Shown piece after piece: positions 53,070-62,145 of a stretch of DNA of 64,000 nt. The stretch lies in contig NVWV01000005.1 in assembly GCA_002746305.1 (NCBI GenBank), positions 62,001-126,000 on the forward strand, read 5' to 3'. A program made the position numbers and the translations under genes. This stretch comes from Bacteroidota bacterium (lineage in GTDB: Bacteria > Bacteroidota > Bacteroidia > NS11-12g > UBA9320). Position 1 is the stretch's first letter, and every line of letters starts with the position of its first letter. The notes under the pieces were generated by a model. It did no database searches and was not told where the DNA came from. It was given only the letters and a program-made list of their open reading frames with translations.

Positions 53070-54314
53070 ATGTCAAGATTTATTCCTTTACTCTTATTTT
53101 TTGTAATTTTCTTTGCCTTAGATTTTTATGTTTTTCAAGGATATAAGTTGCTTACCAAAAAGTGGTTCCCTTCTCAAACAGTACTTTTAAACTTCGTTTA
53201 TTGGGCAATTCCCGTAGTTTTAATATTAACAATAATTGCAACGATGATTTGGTCTCCGAATCCATCCAAGAGCAAAGTGTTAATGTGGTCTGCTAGTATA
53301 CTCTTTGGCTTATTTATAGCCAAAGCTGCTTGGTTAGTTTTTATGATTATAGATGATGTGGTCCGCTTGGTTAAGTATTCTGGTAGTGCCATACAAACAT
53401 CTCCTACCGTAAAAACAATTACCAGGTCGGAGTTCATCGTTACTTCGGGAGCATTGGTTGCAGGCACATTATTTGGCAGTTTGGTTTATGGTATTGCAAA
53501 AGGTGCACACAACTATCAAGTTCATAATAAGATTTTGAAGCTTAAAAACCTTCCCAATGCATTTAAAGGATTCAAAATAGTTCAGATTTCAGATGTGCAT
53601 TCCGGTAGTTTTTGGAGTAAAGATGGAGTAAAGCGAGGCATTCAAATGATACTAGATCAAAAACCAGATGTGATATTTTTTACAGGAGATTTAGTAAATA
53701 GCACATCAAATGAGTTTGATAGTTTTAAAGCTATTTTTAGTGAGCTGAAGGCAGAGTATGGCGTGTTTTCTGTACTGGGTAATCATGATTATGGAGACTA
53801 TCACCAGTGGCCAGATAAAAATGGGGTAACAAAAGAGCAGAACCTACAAAAATTGAAAGATCATCAATTGGATATGGGTTGGAATCTGTTGGTAAACGAA
53901 AACAGCATTATAGAAAAAGATGGGGAACAGCTTGCCATATTAGGAGTCGAAAATTGGAGTGCACACAAGAGATTTCCCAAGTATGGTGATTTGAGTAAAG
54001 CATACAAAGGAGTAGAGCATATTGAAAACAAATTACTTTTATCCCACGACCCAAGTCATTGGAGAGCAGAGGTACTTAAAGACTACCCGGCTATAGATGC
54101 CATGTTTGCAGGACACACACATGGTATGCAGTTTGGTATCGATACTAAATATTATAAATGGAGCCCCGTGAAATATACCTACCCGGAATGGGCTGATTTG
54201 TATGAGGAAAAAGGACAGTATTTATACGTGAATAGAGGTTTTGGGTATTTGGGATATCCAGGACGTGTAGGCTTCCTTCCTGAGATTACGGTATTTGAAC
54301 TGGAGCCTGCATAG
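53070..54314 (+). CDS. Membrane-anchored metallophosphoesterase
   Basis: A 414-residue protein. Four hydrophobic segments fill residues 1-150. A calcineurin-like phosphoesterase domain follows with every metal motif: Asp175-x-His177 in ISDVHSG, GDLVN about 205, GNHD about 232, and GHTHG at 348-352. Homologues such as YkuE/YaeI act on UDP-linked lipids or other phosphoesters at the membrane. The actual substrate here is unknown. The catalytic domain would be on the side of the membrane set by an even number of helices, so probably cytoplasmic. Confidence 0.88.
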   Translation: MSRFIPLLLFFVIFFALDFYVFQGYKLLTKKWFPSQTVLLNFVYWAIPVVLILTIIATMIWSPNPSKSKVLMWSASILFGLFIAKAAWLVFMIIDDVVRLVKYSGSAIQTSPTVKTITRSEFIVTSGALVAGTLFGSLVYGIAKGAHNYQVHNKILKLKNLPNAFKGFKIVQISDVHSGSFWSKDGVKRGIQMILDQKPDVIFFTGDLVNSTSNEFDSFKAIFSELKAEYGVFSVLGNHDYGDYHQWPDKNGVTKEQNLQKLKDHQLDMGWNLLVNENSIIEKDGEQLAILGVENWSAHKRFPKYGDLSKAYKGVEHIENKLLLSHDPSHWRAEVLKDYPAIDAMFAGHTHGMQFGIDTKYYKWSPVKYTYPEWADLYEEKGQYLYVNRGFGYLGYPGRVGFLPEITVFELEPA

Positions 54315-54328
54315 GTCTAAATGGGATA

Positions 54329-54472
54329 ATTAAACCATCCAAAATACTCTTCAAATTTTCTTTTTATGTTGGTCAAATATTCGCGTATATACACGGGTTG
54401 AGGGAATTGCACTAGTAGCTCAAGGTGGGTTTACACCCTTTTGTTTTCTTTAACGAAACATGATGGTTTAAT
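54329..54472. repeat. 144-bp element bounded by 11-bp inverted repeats
   Basis: ATTAAACCATC (54329-54339) and GATGGTTTAAT (54462-54472) are perfect reverse complements. A small hairpin, GGGT-TTAC-ACCC, lies inside. It could be a degenerate miniature transposable element or a transcript structure. No clear target-site duplication is visible. Confidence 0.4.
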
Positions 54473-54487
54473 ACAAAAAATCAAATA

Positions 54488-54495
54488 TAGATTTG
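54488..54495 (+). promoter_or_regulatory. -7 element of the unrecognised secreted pair
   Basis: TAGATTTG matches TAnnTTTG, six nucleotides before ATG 54502. It overlaps the TTG at 54493, which is therefore not the start. Confidence 0.55.
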
Positions 54496-54501
54496 GTGTA
54501 T

Positions 54502-56703
54502 ATGAAACTACAGATTGTGAAAAAAGGAATATTACTACTAGGGATGGTAGTGGTAAGTGTGATGAGTTTTGGACAGGATATACCGGATTCGACCAGACAA
54601 GGTCAAAAAAGCGAGTTTATAGTAACTCAAACAATGAATGCGGTAGTAAGGTTGGAAGCCAAAGCAATTGCAAGAATTAGATTAGAAGGCATAATGCCAG
54701 AAATAAGTTTAAACATTTATGAGGTTGAAAGCGGCACTTTAATTTCAGATTATAGAAGGATAAAGGAATATGTTTTGTTTCCTTCTTTGTCTTTAAATAG
54801 AACATATCATGTTTATCAGTTTTTGCAAGATGGTTCAGAACATCTTGTAGCGGAGATTAGTACGCTCAATCAGAAGGATGAAAATATTAGGGTTTCTAGT
54901 GAACTTGCAGCATCTTTAGAAAAATGGACTCAAATAGAAACAACAGAACAACCGAGAGCATTGGACTATATAGCCCAAGACAATTCATTGGATTACGTAG
55001 AAAGATTGTTTTATCTACAACGGTTTTATGATTCTGATCAGATTTTTGGGGAAGATTGGGGATTCGGTATAGGAAATGACCCTCCAGACTGGGGAGAACT
55101 GCATGGTCCTGATAAGTTAGACCCCAATTTGATTCCTTTGTTTGTGGAGAAAGACGAGGATGAGGAAGAAGATGGTCTTGATTCCAAGTGTAAATGCAAG
55201 TATGTTTTAAACATTGAGAAGATAATCAGCCCCGGAACGCCGAATCCAATAATCAAGAAAAACAATTATAGTTGGGTAAATCATAGTAGAGAGTATTTTA
55301 ACGAAGGCCCCAACGTATATACACATTTAGAACAGTGGGATAATGGTCCTGCCAAAAGGCAATTGTATTATATAAAAAATAAAAAAGTAGGATTGGGAAC
55401 TAAAAATAGGTCTACAGGAAATTTGGTGTCTACTGGCGGAGCATCCATAAACAAGAGTGAATTATTTTGGCATTTGGTATGTGATAAAAGTGTATCAGGT
55501 ATTGCTGTGCCTGAGGAATGTCTGTGTGAGAAGGACTTGACAATTAGTTATCGATATGATGCTAAAATAGTAACTAAAGCCGAGAGTATTAGTTGTCTGC
55601 TTTGTGATAAGAAAGGAAGTGCAATGTCAATTGAAGATTGGGCAACGGTGGTTGTGAAAAAAGGAGATAAGGTAACGGTTTTGGATGCGGCTAAACATCA
55701 GTCCAAGTCAAGTTGTGATGAAGTAGGTGCGTTAAGTTACGTTACTGACGTCACTGATTTTGTGTCAAAACTTGGAGCTGTTTTATTTCCAGGTTCTGGG
55801 TCGGTATCTGTAAGTAGCAGTGTTTCGTCATCTTCTGCATCTAATAACTTTCCTACACGAACTTTTTCTACATCGACCAGTAACAATACCCCAACTGGAG
55901 TTGCCAAAAAAATTACTGGAATTGCGGGGGTGATAAACGCAGCTGCTAAAATTTTTAGCACTCCTGATGGTAGTTGTGGCTCAAGTGGTATAACAGCTAC
56001 CTGGCCCGTACTTCTAGACAACTCTATTACTATAAAATTAAAGGCCAATGAACCTGTTACCGTGACCATGTTTAGTGCCCATGAGTTTCAAGCTTCTGCC
56101 AAAAGATCTGGTGAGGCTTGGGGCGAACTGACGACGAACTATTTTCTTTCAGGGACAATTACGACAAATAAAACACAAAATGAGTTGGACTATTGCTGCA
56201 TCAAGAAGATTGGAGCCTTTAATCTAGGAACGTATTTAGAAGCACCACTTACTCTTGTTCCCTTACAAAACACTTTGGGATATGAGTTAGGTAAGGTTGG
56301 CCCATGGTTTGCCCCCTATGATAAATGGAATAGTTTGAGTTGGAATAGCAGTGATATTATTGTTCCTTTTGAGGTAGATGATTTAGAAGGCTTTACAGGG
56401 TGCGACGATGTAAAGGTGGTTACAAGAACAATTCGGAATAATAAAAATAATTATCTTGAAGACTTGAGTGCTAAGTTTACTAATGAAAATTCAATTGTTA
56501 TATCGGAAAACAAAAAAGAGGAAGTTATTTGGTACAATTTTTATGATATGTTTGGAAAGGAGATTTTAAGTGGCTCCTTTAGTGAAAGAGAAGTAGTTGT
56601 TTCTAACATTGAGCTGAATGGTATTCGAAAAGGAACATACGTTCTTGTTTTGTATTCAAAAAATAAATTGAACAGACGAGCAATTAGATTCAGTAAATTA
56701 TGA
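54502..56703 (+). CDS. Large Cys-rich secreted protein of unknown function, T9SS type A
   Basis: A 733-residue exported protein. The signal peptide ends VMSFGQ. The N-terminal part includes a Glu/Asp-rich stretch (DEDEEEDGLDSKCKCKY). The middle has paired cysteines (CLCEKD, SCLLCDKKGS, CGSSG, YCCIKK), then a Ser/Thr-rich low-complexity linker near residue 430-460. The last about 70 residues (VIWYNFYDMFGKEI to RFSKL) resemble a T9SS type A sorting domain. I recognise no enzyme family. It overlaps the next lipoprotein gene by four bases (ATGA), so the two are a translationally coupled unit. Confidence 0.7.
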   Translation: MKLQIVKKGILLLGMVVVSVMSFGQDIPDSTRQGQKSEFIVTQTMNAVVRLEAKAIARIRLEGIMPEISLNIYEVESGTLISDYRRIKEYVLFPSLSLNRTYHVYQFLQDGSEHLVAEISTLNQKDENIRVSSELAASLEKWTQIETTEQPRALDYIAQDNSLDYVERLFYLQRFYDSDQIFGEDWGFGIGNDPPDWGELHGPDKLDPNLIPLFVEKDEDEEEDGLDSKCKCKYVLNIEKIISPGTPNPIIKKNNYSWVNHSREYFNEGPNVYTHLEQWDNGPAKRQLYYIKNKKVGLGTKNRSTGNLVSTGGASINKSELFWHLVCDKSVSGIAVPEECLCEKDLTISYRYDAKIVTKAESISCLLCDKKGSAMSIEDWATVVVKKGDKVTVLDAAKHQSKSSCDEVGALSYVTDVTDFVSKLGAVLFPGSGSVSVSSSVSSSSASNNFPTRTFSTSTSNNTPTGVAKKITGIAGVINAAAKIFSTPDGSCGSSGITATWPVLLDNSITIKLKANEPVTVTMFSAHEFQASAKRSGEAWGELTTNYFLSGTITTNKTQNELDYCCIKKIGAFNLGTYLEAPLTLVPLQNTLGYELGKVGPWFAPYDKWNSLSWNSSDIIVPFEVDDLEGFTGCDDVKVVTRTIRNNKNNYLEDLSAKFTNENSIVISENKKEEVIWYNFYDMFGKEILSGSFSEREVVVSNIELNGIRKGTYVLVLYSKNKLNRRAIRFSKL

Positions 56704-57248
56704 AAAAAACTATAAAATATTTAGTACTACTTCCATTGCTATGTCTGATGGGCTGCAAAGACGATTGTCCACAGAGTTGTCCAGATGGAAGGATAAAAAT
56801 AGGCAATGATTGTATGTGTCCATCTGGAACGGTAGAGTATCAGGGAGCTTGTAAGGAAAAGCATCCTTCTTACTTCTGGGTAGATAGTACAACTTGTGGT
56901 TGCATAAGTGGAGAATTATTTATTGCATATAATCAGACAGACCTTAAAGATTCAAATTCAAAAAATAATGACGGTTCATTTACTTCTCAGTTTACTCTGG
57001 CTTATAATAACTTAGGAAGGTGGACGGGTGTCAAATACTACCCTAAAAACGACAGTTTATATTTTTGGTGGTTTAGTGATGCAAGTTTTTTTGATTGTCA
57101 GAAAAACTCTTTCGCTACAGGTAAGTTTTATGAGAATAAAAACAAACTAAAGTTGGACATCTTCTTTTTTGAAGGCTCCGAAGTAGATTTTGAGTCTAGA
57201 AGAAATCCAACGGACTCCTGTACACTTTGGATGAGCAATCGCTTTTGA
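56700..57248 (+). CDS. Cys-rich lipoprotein coupled to the secreted protein
   Basis: A 182-residue lipoprotein (CLMGC, Cys19). After the anchor comes a dense cysteine block (DDCPQSCPDG, NDCMCPSG, GACKEKHP) resembling an EGF-like or trypsin-inhibitor-like module, then a beta-rich region with two further Cys (TTCGCISG) and aromatic-rich strands (DSLYFWWFSDASFFDC). Unknown family. Coupling to the upstream secreted protein and the shared Cys content suggest the two interact at the cell surface, the lipoprotein possibly as an anchor. This is inference. Confidence 0.7.
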   Translation: MKKTIKYLVLLPLLCLMGCKDDCPQSCPDGRIKIGNDCMCPSGTVEYQGACKEKHPSYFWVDSTTCGCISGELFIAYNQTDLKDSNSKNNDGSFTSQFTLAYNNLGRWTGVKYYPKNDSLYFWWFSDASFFDCQKNSFATGKFYENKNKLKLDIFFFEGSEVDFESRRNPTDSCTLWMSNRF

Positions 57249-57279
57249 TTGAATTTTATTTGAGCTAGCAGAAAAATTC

Positions 57280-57984
57280 TTAGGCGTCTTTAGTATTGTA
57301 GCTCTCTTTTGCTTTAACCAGTTGCGTTAAGAATTCTGGATTTTCCTCTAGTTTGTTTCCTACTACTACAACATCAGCACCAGATCTGAAAACGGTTTCA
57401 GCATCTTCTTGAGTTTTAATCCCTCCACCTACGATTACAGGAATATTTACTTCATTCTTTACTGCACCTACTAGTTTGGGAGAAGCATACATATCAGCAC
57501 CACTTCCACAGTCCAAGTATATGAGCTGTTGTCCCAATTGACTACCTGCTAAAGCCGTTGCTGCTGCAATGCCTGGTTTGTCTTGAGGTATCGGTATAGT
57601 TCCACTTATGTAAGATACTGTTGTGGTACGTCCACCATCTACTAATATATAACCCGTAGATAGAATCTCTAAATTGGAGTGTTTTAGCTTATGTGCGGAC
57701 TCCACATGTCTCCCAATTAGCATATCAGAATTTCTACCACTTATCAAACTAAGCAATAAAATAGCATCTGCAGTATCATCTATCTGATTTGGACTTCCAG
57801 GGAAAATGATTAGAGGTTTATTGGTTCTCTTTTTTAATCCTTCAAGACATATTTTCATGTTTCCATCTGTTATCAAGCTGCCACCAACAAAAAGGAAATC
57901 AACTTGATCAAAACTAGGATGAAAAATAAGGTTATCTAACTGGTTATCAGAAGCCTTATCAGGGTCTACTAATACTGCAATCAT
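57280..57984 (-). CDS. Geranylgeranylglyceryl phosphate synthase family protein (PcrB/GGGPS-like)
   Basis: A 234-residue TIM-barrel protein that in characterised relatives joins a polyprenyl diphosphate to glycerol-1-phosphate. AVLVDPDK at the start, FVGGSLITDG, FPGSPNQI, LDCGSGADMYASP and the phosphate-binding VGGGIKTQEDAE / GADVVVVGNK are the family landmarks. The N-terminus begins directly at the first strand, around a dozen residues shorter than I expect for this family. Its lipid product in Bacteroidota is not settled. It is convergent with the Cys-rich lipoprotein gene (31 bp). Confidence 0.88.
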   Translation of the reverse strand: MIAVLVDPDKASDNQLDNLIFHPSFDQVDFLFVGGSLITDGNMKICLEGLKKRTNKPLIIFPGSPNQIDDTADAILLLSLISGRNSDMLIGRHVESAHKLKHSNLEILSTGYILVDGGRTTTVSYISGTIPIPQDKPGIAAATALAGSQLGQQLIYLDCGSGADMYASPKLVGAVKNEVNIPVIVGGGIKTQEDAETVFRSGADVVVVGNKLEENPEFLTQLVKAKESYNTKDA

Positions 57985-58303
57985 TTTGTTGTTTGATTGT
58001 GCTAGAGATGATATTTTTTGTAATATACTAATAATGTGTGTATTGTGAGTTAAGGTAAAATTAACTAGCCTTTTCCTCTGTTATTTTTCAAAATTTTTTG
58101 TGATTTTTTCTTATCAACACCGCAAATCTCTTAAAAATAAGTCAACCTAAAAATTTTATTGTGGATGTGTGGAAAACCGCACTTCTTTTTTGGAGTTATA
58201 TGGATGTAGTTTTGACTTAAAACTCACTATAAATATTTGGTGCTTCCAAAGATGTTCTAGCGAGTTATTTTTTACTTTATTTAATAGACCAAAACCTTAC
58301 AGA
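57985..58303. promoter_or_regulatory. Gene-free upstream region of nrdJ with DnaA-box-like words
   Basis: 319 bp, AT-rich, between divergent GGGPS and nrdJ genes. It has TTATCAACA (58111-58119, one mismatch from the DnaA box TTATCCACA), TGTGGATGT (58160-58168) and TGTGGAAAA (58168-58176, one mismatch in reverse orientation). No exact TAnnTTTG lies near the nrdJ ATG. No cobalamin riboswitch was recognised although the gene product needs B12. Confidence 0.4.
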
Positions 58304-61300
58304 ATGAGCAAGAAGCCACAGTACAAAAAGAATGCCCTTAAGTTTAAGCGTTTCAACACCAAAGACGGTGTTGCAGCTACAGACCTTTATGATTATGAGT
58401 ATAGAACCTCAGTAATTAAAAATCCAGCTGGGGATGATGTATTCAAAATGGAAAACGTTGAAGTTCCTAAAGATTGGTCACAGGTGGCGACTGATATCTT
58501 AGCTCAAAAATATTTCAGAAAAGCAGGTGTACCTCAAGCAGATGGGACTACAGGTTCAGAAACTTCTGTAAAACAAGTAGCTCATAGATTAGCTGATTGC
58601 TGGAAGACTTGGGGTGAGAACTACGGTTATTTTGCTTCTAAAAAGGATGCTCAAGTATTTTACGATGAGTTAGTATATAGTATACTAGGTCAAATGGCTG
58701 CTCCCAATAGTCCACAGTGGTTCAATACTGGATTACACAACACTTATGGTATTACAGGAAAGCCACAAGGACATTATTATGCAGATCATGAAACAGGAGC
58801 AGTAAAAAGGTCTACTTCTGCTTATGAAAGACCTCAGCCTCATGCATGCTTTATATTATCTGTAGATGATGATTTAGTAAATGAAGGTGGTATCATGGAT
58901 CTGTGGGTTCGTGAGGCACGTATTTTTAAATATGGTTCTGGTGTGGGTACAAACTTCTCTTCTATTAGAGGATCAAATGAAAAATTAAGTGGTGGAGGTA
59001 ACTCAAGTGGTTTAATGAGTTTCCTAAAAATAGGTGATAGAGCTGCTGGAGCAATTAAGTCTGGTGGTACTACACGTAGAGCTGCGAAGATGGTTTGTCT
59101 TAATCTTGATCATCCAGAGATTATGTCATTTATCAACTGGAAAAAGAATGAAGAGAAAAAAGTACAAGCATTAATAGATGGAGGGTATGATTCAGGTTAT
59201 GAAGGAGAAGCTTATGCAACAGTTTCTGGTCAGAACTCCAACAATTCAGTTCGTATTCCAAATAAGTTCTTTGAAGTATTAAAGAAGGAAGGAGAATGGG
59301 ATTTAATCTCTAGAACTACTGGTAAGCCTATCAGCAGTGTTTCTGCACAAAAAGTATGGGATGATATCTCTTTTGCAGCGTGGGCTTGTGCTGACCCTGG
59401 GGTGCAGTATGATACAACAATAAATGAGTGGCATACATGTCCAGAAGGTGGACGGATCAATGCATCTAATCCATGTTCCGAGTATATGTTCCTTGACAAT
59501 ACAGCTTGTAACTTAGCGTCTTTAAACCTTAGAAAGTATTTCAATGAGGAGACAAAAGAGTTTGATGTAGAAGCAATAGAGTATGCGTCTAGACTATGGA
59601 CAGTGGTATTAGAAATTTCAGTACTTATGGCTCAGTTCCCAAGTAAAGAAGTAGCTAAATTATCCTATCAGTATAGAACTCTAGGTCTAGGATATGCAAA
59701 CCTTGGTTCGGTACTTATGGTGAGTGGTATACCGTACGATAGCCCAGAAGCTACTGCTATTGGCGGTGCTGTTACGGCGATACTTACAGGTACTTCTTAT
59801 TCTACGTCTGCAGAGATGGCTAGCTTCTTAGGTACATTTGATCAATACGAGAAAAATAAAGAGCATATGCTTAGAGTGATGAAGAATCACCGATATGCCG
59901 CATATAATCTAGATGAATATGATGGTCTTAGCATTAAGCCAATGGGTATAGACCCTGCATACTGTCCAGATTACTTATTAAGTCCATCTACAGGTGCTTG
60001 GGATAAAGCAGTACAATGGGGAGAGAAGTATGGCTATAGAAATGCTCAAACTACAGTAATAGCTCCTACAGGAACTATTGGTCTAGTTATGGATTGTGAC
60101 ACCACAGGTATAGAGCCTGATTTTGCTCTTGTTAAGTTTAAGAAACTTTCAGGGGGTGGATATTTCAAGATAGTGAATCAGTCAGTTCCTTTAGCACTTG
60201 AAAACTTAGGTTACGCAAAAGAAGACATTAAGACTATTGTAAACTATGCAAAAGGACATGCTACTTTAGATGGTGCTCCTGCTATTAATCATGATACTTT
60301 AAGAGCTAAAGGGTTTAACGAAGAGGATTTAGAAAAAATTGAAGGAGGATTAGCTTCTGCTTTCGAAATTAGCTTTGCTTTTAATCATTGGGTATTGGGT
60401 GAAGACGCTATGCAACGTTTAGGTTTCACATCTGAGCAATACAATATTGAAGGATTTAGCTTACTTAGAGCTCTTGGATTCAGCAAAAAAGAAATAGCTG
60501 AAGCCAACAATTATGTATGCGGTACAATGACCGTAGAAGGTGCTCCAAATTTGAAAGAGGAACATTTACCGGTATTTGATTGTGCGAACAAGTGTGGTGA
60601 GATAGGTGAAAGATATATTCATGCTCATGGTCACATCAGAATGATGGCTGCTGCACAACCATTTTTGTCAGGTGCAATTTCTAAAACAATCAACTTACCA
60701 AATGAAGCAACAATTGAAGATATCAAGTCTTGCTACCAGTTGAGTTGGGAGTTAGGTACGAAGGCAAACGCTTTATACAGAGATGGATCTAAATTATCTC
60801 AACCATTGAGTAATAAATCAGATGTATCAGAAACAGAAGAGGATGATACTATCTCTGCAGTGGATAATGCAGTTGGATCTGCAGCTGAGTTAAATGTTTC
60901 TGAACTTACTCAAGAACAAGTGTTAAATGCTGCACAGCGTATCTTAGATGATTCTAAGAGCACAGAGTTTATGCGTCAATTATCAAGTATAGTAGAACGT
61001 AAACGTTTACCTTGGAAGAGAAGAGGTTTCACTCAAAAGGCTAAGGTCGGTGGTCAAACACTATTTGTAAGAACAGGTGAATACAATGATGGTACTTTAG
61101 GTGAGATCTTTATTGATATGCATAGAGAAGGAGCTACGTTCCGTTCATTAATGAATTGTTTCTCAATTGCTGTATCTATAGGACTCCAGTATGGTGTACC
61201 ATTGGATGAGTATGTAAATAAGTTCACATTTACACGTTTTGAACCAAGCGGAATGGTAGAAGGGCATCCTAATATCAAAAACTCTACTTCGATCATAGAT

Positions 61301-61612
61301 TATATCTTTAGACTACTTGGATTTGAGTATTTGAATAGAAGTGATCTAGTTCATATCAAACCAACTAAGGAGGAAACAGAGACTAAAATGGAAATAGCAA
61401 AGGCTATTGAAATAGAAATCAATAAACCAGTTGCCAAAAAAGTGGAACCTGTTTCAGAAGTTCAGAAAGCAGCATCAACGAAATATGAAATTATTGCTAC
61501 TGGAACATCGTCAGATGCACTTCCTTGTACCAATTGTGGGAGTTTGGCTCTTATCAGAAATGGTACTTGTCACCTATGTACAAACTGTGGTACTACTACA
61601 GGATGTAGCTAA
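58304..61612 (+). CDS. nrdJ: Adenosylcobalamin-dependent ribonucleotide reductase (class II)
   Basis: Reduces ribonucleotides to deoxyribonucleotides with a B12-derived radical, independent of oxygen. With ATG 58304 the protein has 1102 residues. NPCSEYMFLDNTACNLASLN near residue 388 holds the active-site Cys region, and PTGTIGLVMDCDTTGIEPDF near 588 is typical of the large NrdJ type. A TSCPD domain follows at about 905-1015, and a C-terminal CTNCGSLALIRNGTCHLC plus CGTTTGCS tail acts in zinc binding or redox shuttling. The longer frame from 58169 encodes no family sequence. A strong terminator follows. Confidence 0.95.
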   Translation: MSKKPQYKKNALKFKRFNTKDGVAATDLYDYEYRTSVIKNPAGDDVFKMENVEVPKDWSQVATDILAQKYFRKAGVPQADGTTGSETSVKQVAHRLADCWKTWGENYGYFASKKDAQVFYDELVYSILGQMAAPNSPQWFNTGLHNTYGITGKPQGHYYADHETGAVKRSTSAYERPQPHACFILSVDDDLVNEGGIMDLWVREARIFKYGSGVGTNFSSIRGSNEKLSGGGNSSGLMSFLKIGDRAAGAIKSGGTTRRAAKMVCLNLDHPEIMSFINWKKNEEKKVQALIDGGYDSGYEGEAYATVSGQNSNNSVRIPNKFFEVLKKEGEWDLISRTTGKPISSVSAQKVWDDISFAAWACADPGVQYDTTINEWHTCPEGGRINASNPCSEYMFLDNTACNLASLNLRKYFNEETKEFDVEAIEYASRLWTVVLEISVLMAQFPSKEVAKLSYQYRTLGLGYANLGSVLMVSGIPYDSPEATAIGGAVTAILTGTSYSTSAEMASFLGTFDQYEKNKEHMLRVMKNHRYAAYNLDEYDGLSIKPMGIDPAYCPDYLLSPSTGAWDKAVQWGEKYGYRNAQTTVIAPTGTIGLVMDCDTTGIEPDFALVKFKKLSGGGYFKIVNQSVPLALENLGYAKEDIKTIVNYAKGHATLDGAPAINHDTLRAKGFNEEDLEKIEGGLASAFEISFAFNHWVLGEDAMQRLGFTSEQYNIEGFSLLRALGFSKKEIAEANNYVCGTMTVEGAPNLKEEHLPVFDCANKCGEIGERYIHAHGHIRMMAAAQPFLSGAISKTINLPNEATIEDIKSCYQLSWELGTKANALYRDGSKLSQPLSNKSDVSETEEDDTISAVDNAVGSAAELNVSELTQEQVLNAAQRILDDSKSTEFMRQLSSIVERKRLPWKRRGFTQKAKVGGQTLFVRTGEYNDGTLGEIFIDMHREGATFRSLMNCFSIAVSIGLQYGVPLDEYVNKFTFTRFEPSGMVEGHPNIKNSTSIIDYIFRLLGFEYLNRSDLVHIKPTKEETETKMEIAKAIEIEINKPVAKKVEPVSEVQKAASTKYEIIATGTSSDALPCTNCGSLALIRNGTCHLCTNCGTTTGCS

Positions 61613-61641
61613 CAATAGAAGGTAATATATTGGATAATATT

Positions 61642-61675
61642 AAAAGTGGACTTGAGAATCAAGTCCACTTTTTTT
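61642..61675 (+). terminator. Rho-independent terminator of nrdJ
   Basis: AAAGTGGACTTGA and TCAAGTCCACTTT form a perfect 13-bp stem around GAA, followed by T residues, 30 bp after the nrdJ stop. Confidence 0.92.
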
Positions 61676-61704
61676 GCCCTAAAATGCAGTCAAACGTGAA
61701 AACC

Positions 61705-61713
61705 TGTGGATAA
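61705..61713 (-). other. Perfect DnaA-box sequence
   Basis: TGTGGATAA on the plus strand is an exact reverse-complement DnaA box (TTATCCACA) in the short gap after nrdJ. A single isolated box may be chance. Confidence 0.4.
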
Positions 61714-61764
61714 GTTTGTTTAAGTCAAAAGGATTTTCTTATTTTGCCGTGGCTGAATATTAAA

Positions 61765-62145
61765 ATGACTGTCACTTACAGAGACATAAAAGAGCATCTA
61801 CATCGAGAAAACAACTTGTTATATTTGGATGAAGTTCTTTTTTCAGGTTTTCTTAAAAAACAAGAAGATGATTGTTTAGTTGAGCGTCAATATTTAAATG
61901 GTCTTCCCCATGGTCTTCAAAAAACATTCTTTCATTCTGGCCGACTTAAGAGGGCTACATTATTTACAAATGGTGTAGAAAATGGTCGAAGAATTGAATA
62001 CTATCCGTGTGGTTCAAAAAAAATGAATGCGAATTATTCAGTAGGTGAGTTAGATGGTATCTACGAGGAATGGGATGATGAAGGAATATTAATTGTTCGT
62101 AAAACGTATTTTAAAGGCAAATTAATTGCAGTTAAAAGTATTTAA
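61765..62145 (+). CDS. MORN-repeat protein (YwqK-like)
   Basis: A 126-residue protein with three or four MORN-type beta hairpins (NGLPHGLQKTFFHSGRLKRA, NGVENGRRIEYYPCGSKKM, VGELDGIYEEWDDEGILIV). Databases often name such proteins YwqK-family antitoxins, but no toxin gene is adjacent and that role is not supported here. ATG 61765 is preferred over TTG 61744. A TTATTTTG element, one mismatch from consensus, lies upstream. The 3' end overlaps the convergent DUF3109 gene by four bases. Confidence 0.75.
   Translation: MTVTYRDIKEHLHRENNLLYLDEVLFSGFLKKQEDDCLVERQYLNGLPHGLQKTFFHSGRLKRATLFTNGVENGRRIEYYPCGSKKMNANYSVGELDGIYEEWDDEGILIVRKTYFKGKLIAVKSI

Noticed and set aside
54441..54680. 79-codon frame overlapping the start of the secreted Cys-rich protein
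   Set aside because: It is an out-of-frame shadow crossing the promoter, with no recognisable protein character.
58169..58303. N-terminal extension of NrdJ
   Set aside because: The 45 residues are not NrdJ-like and cover the DnaA-box-like words; ATG 58304 starts conserved sequence.
57985..58303. Cobalamin riboswitch upstream of nrdJ
   Set aside because: No B12-box or matching long conserved stems were seen.
61765..62145. Toxin-antitoxin module based on the YwqK-like name
   Set aside because: There is no toxin gene next to it, and the MORN hairpins alone do not support an antitoxin function.
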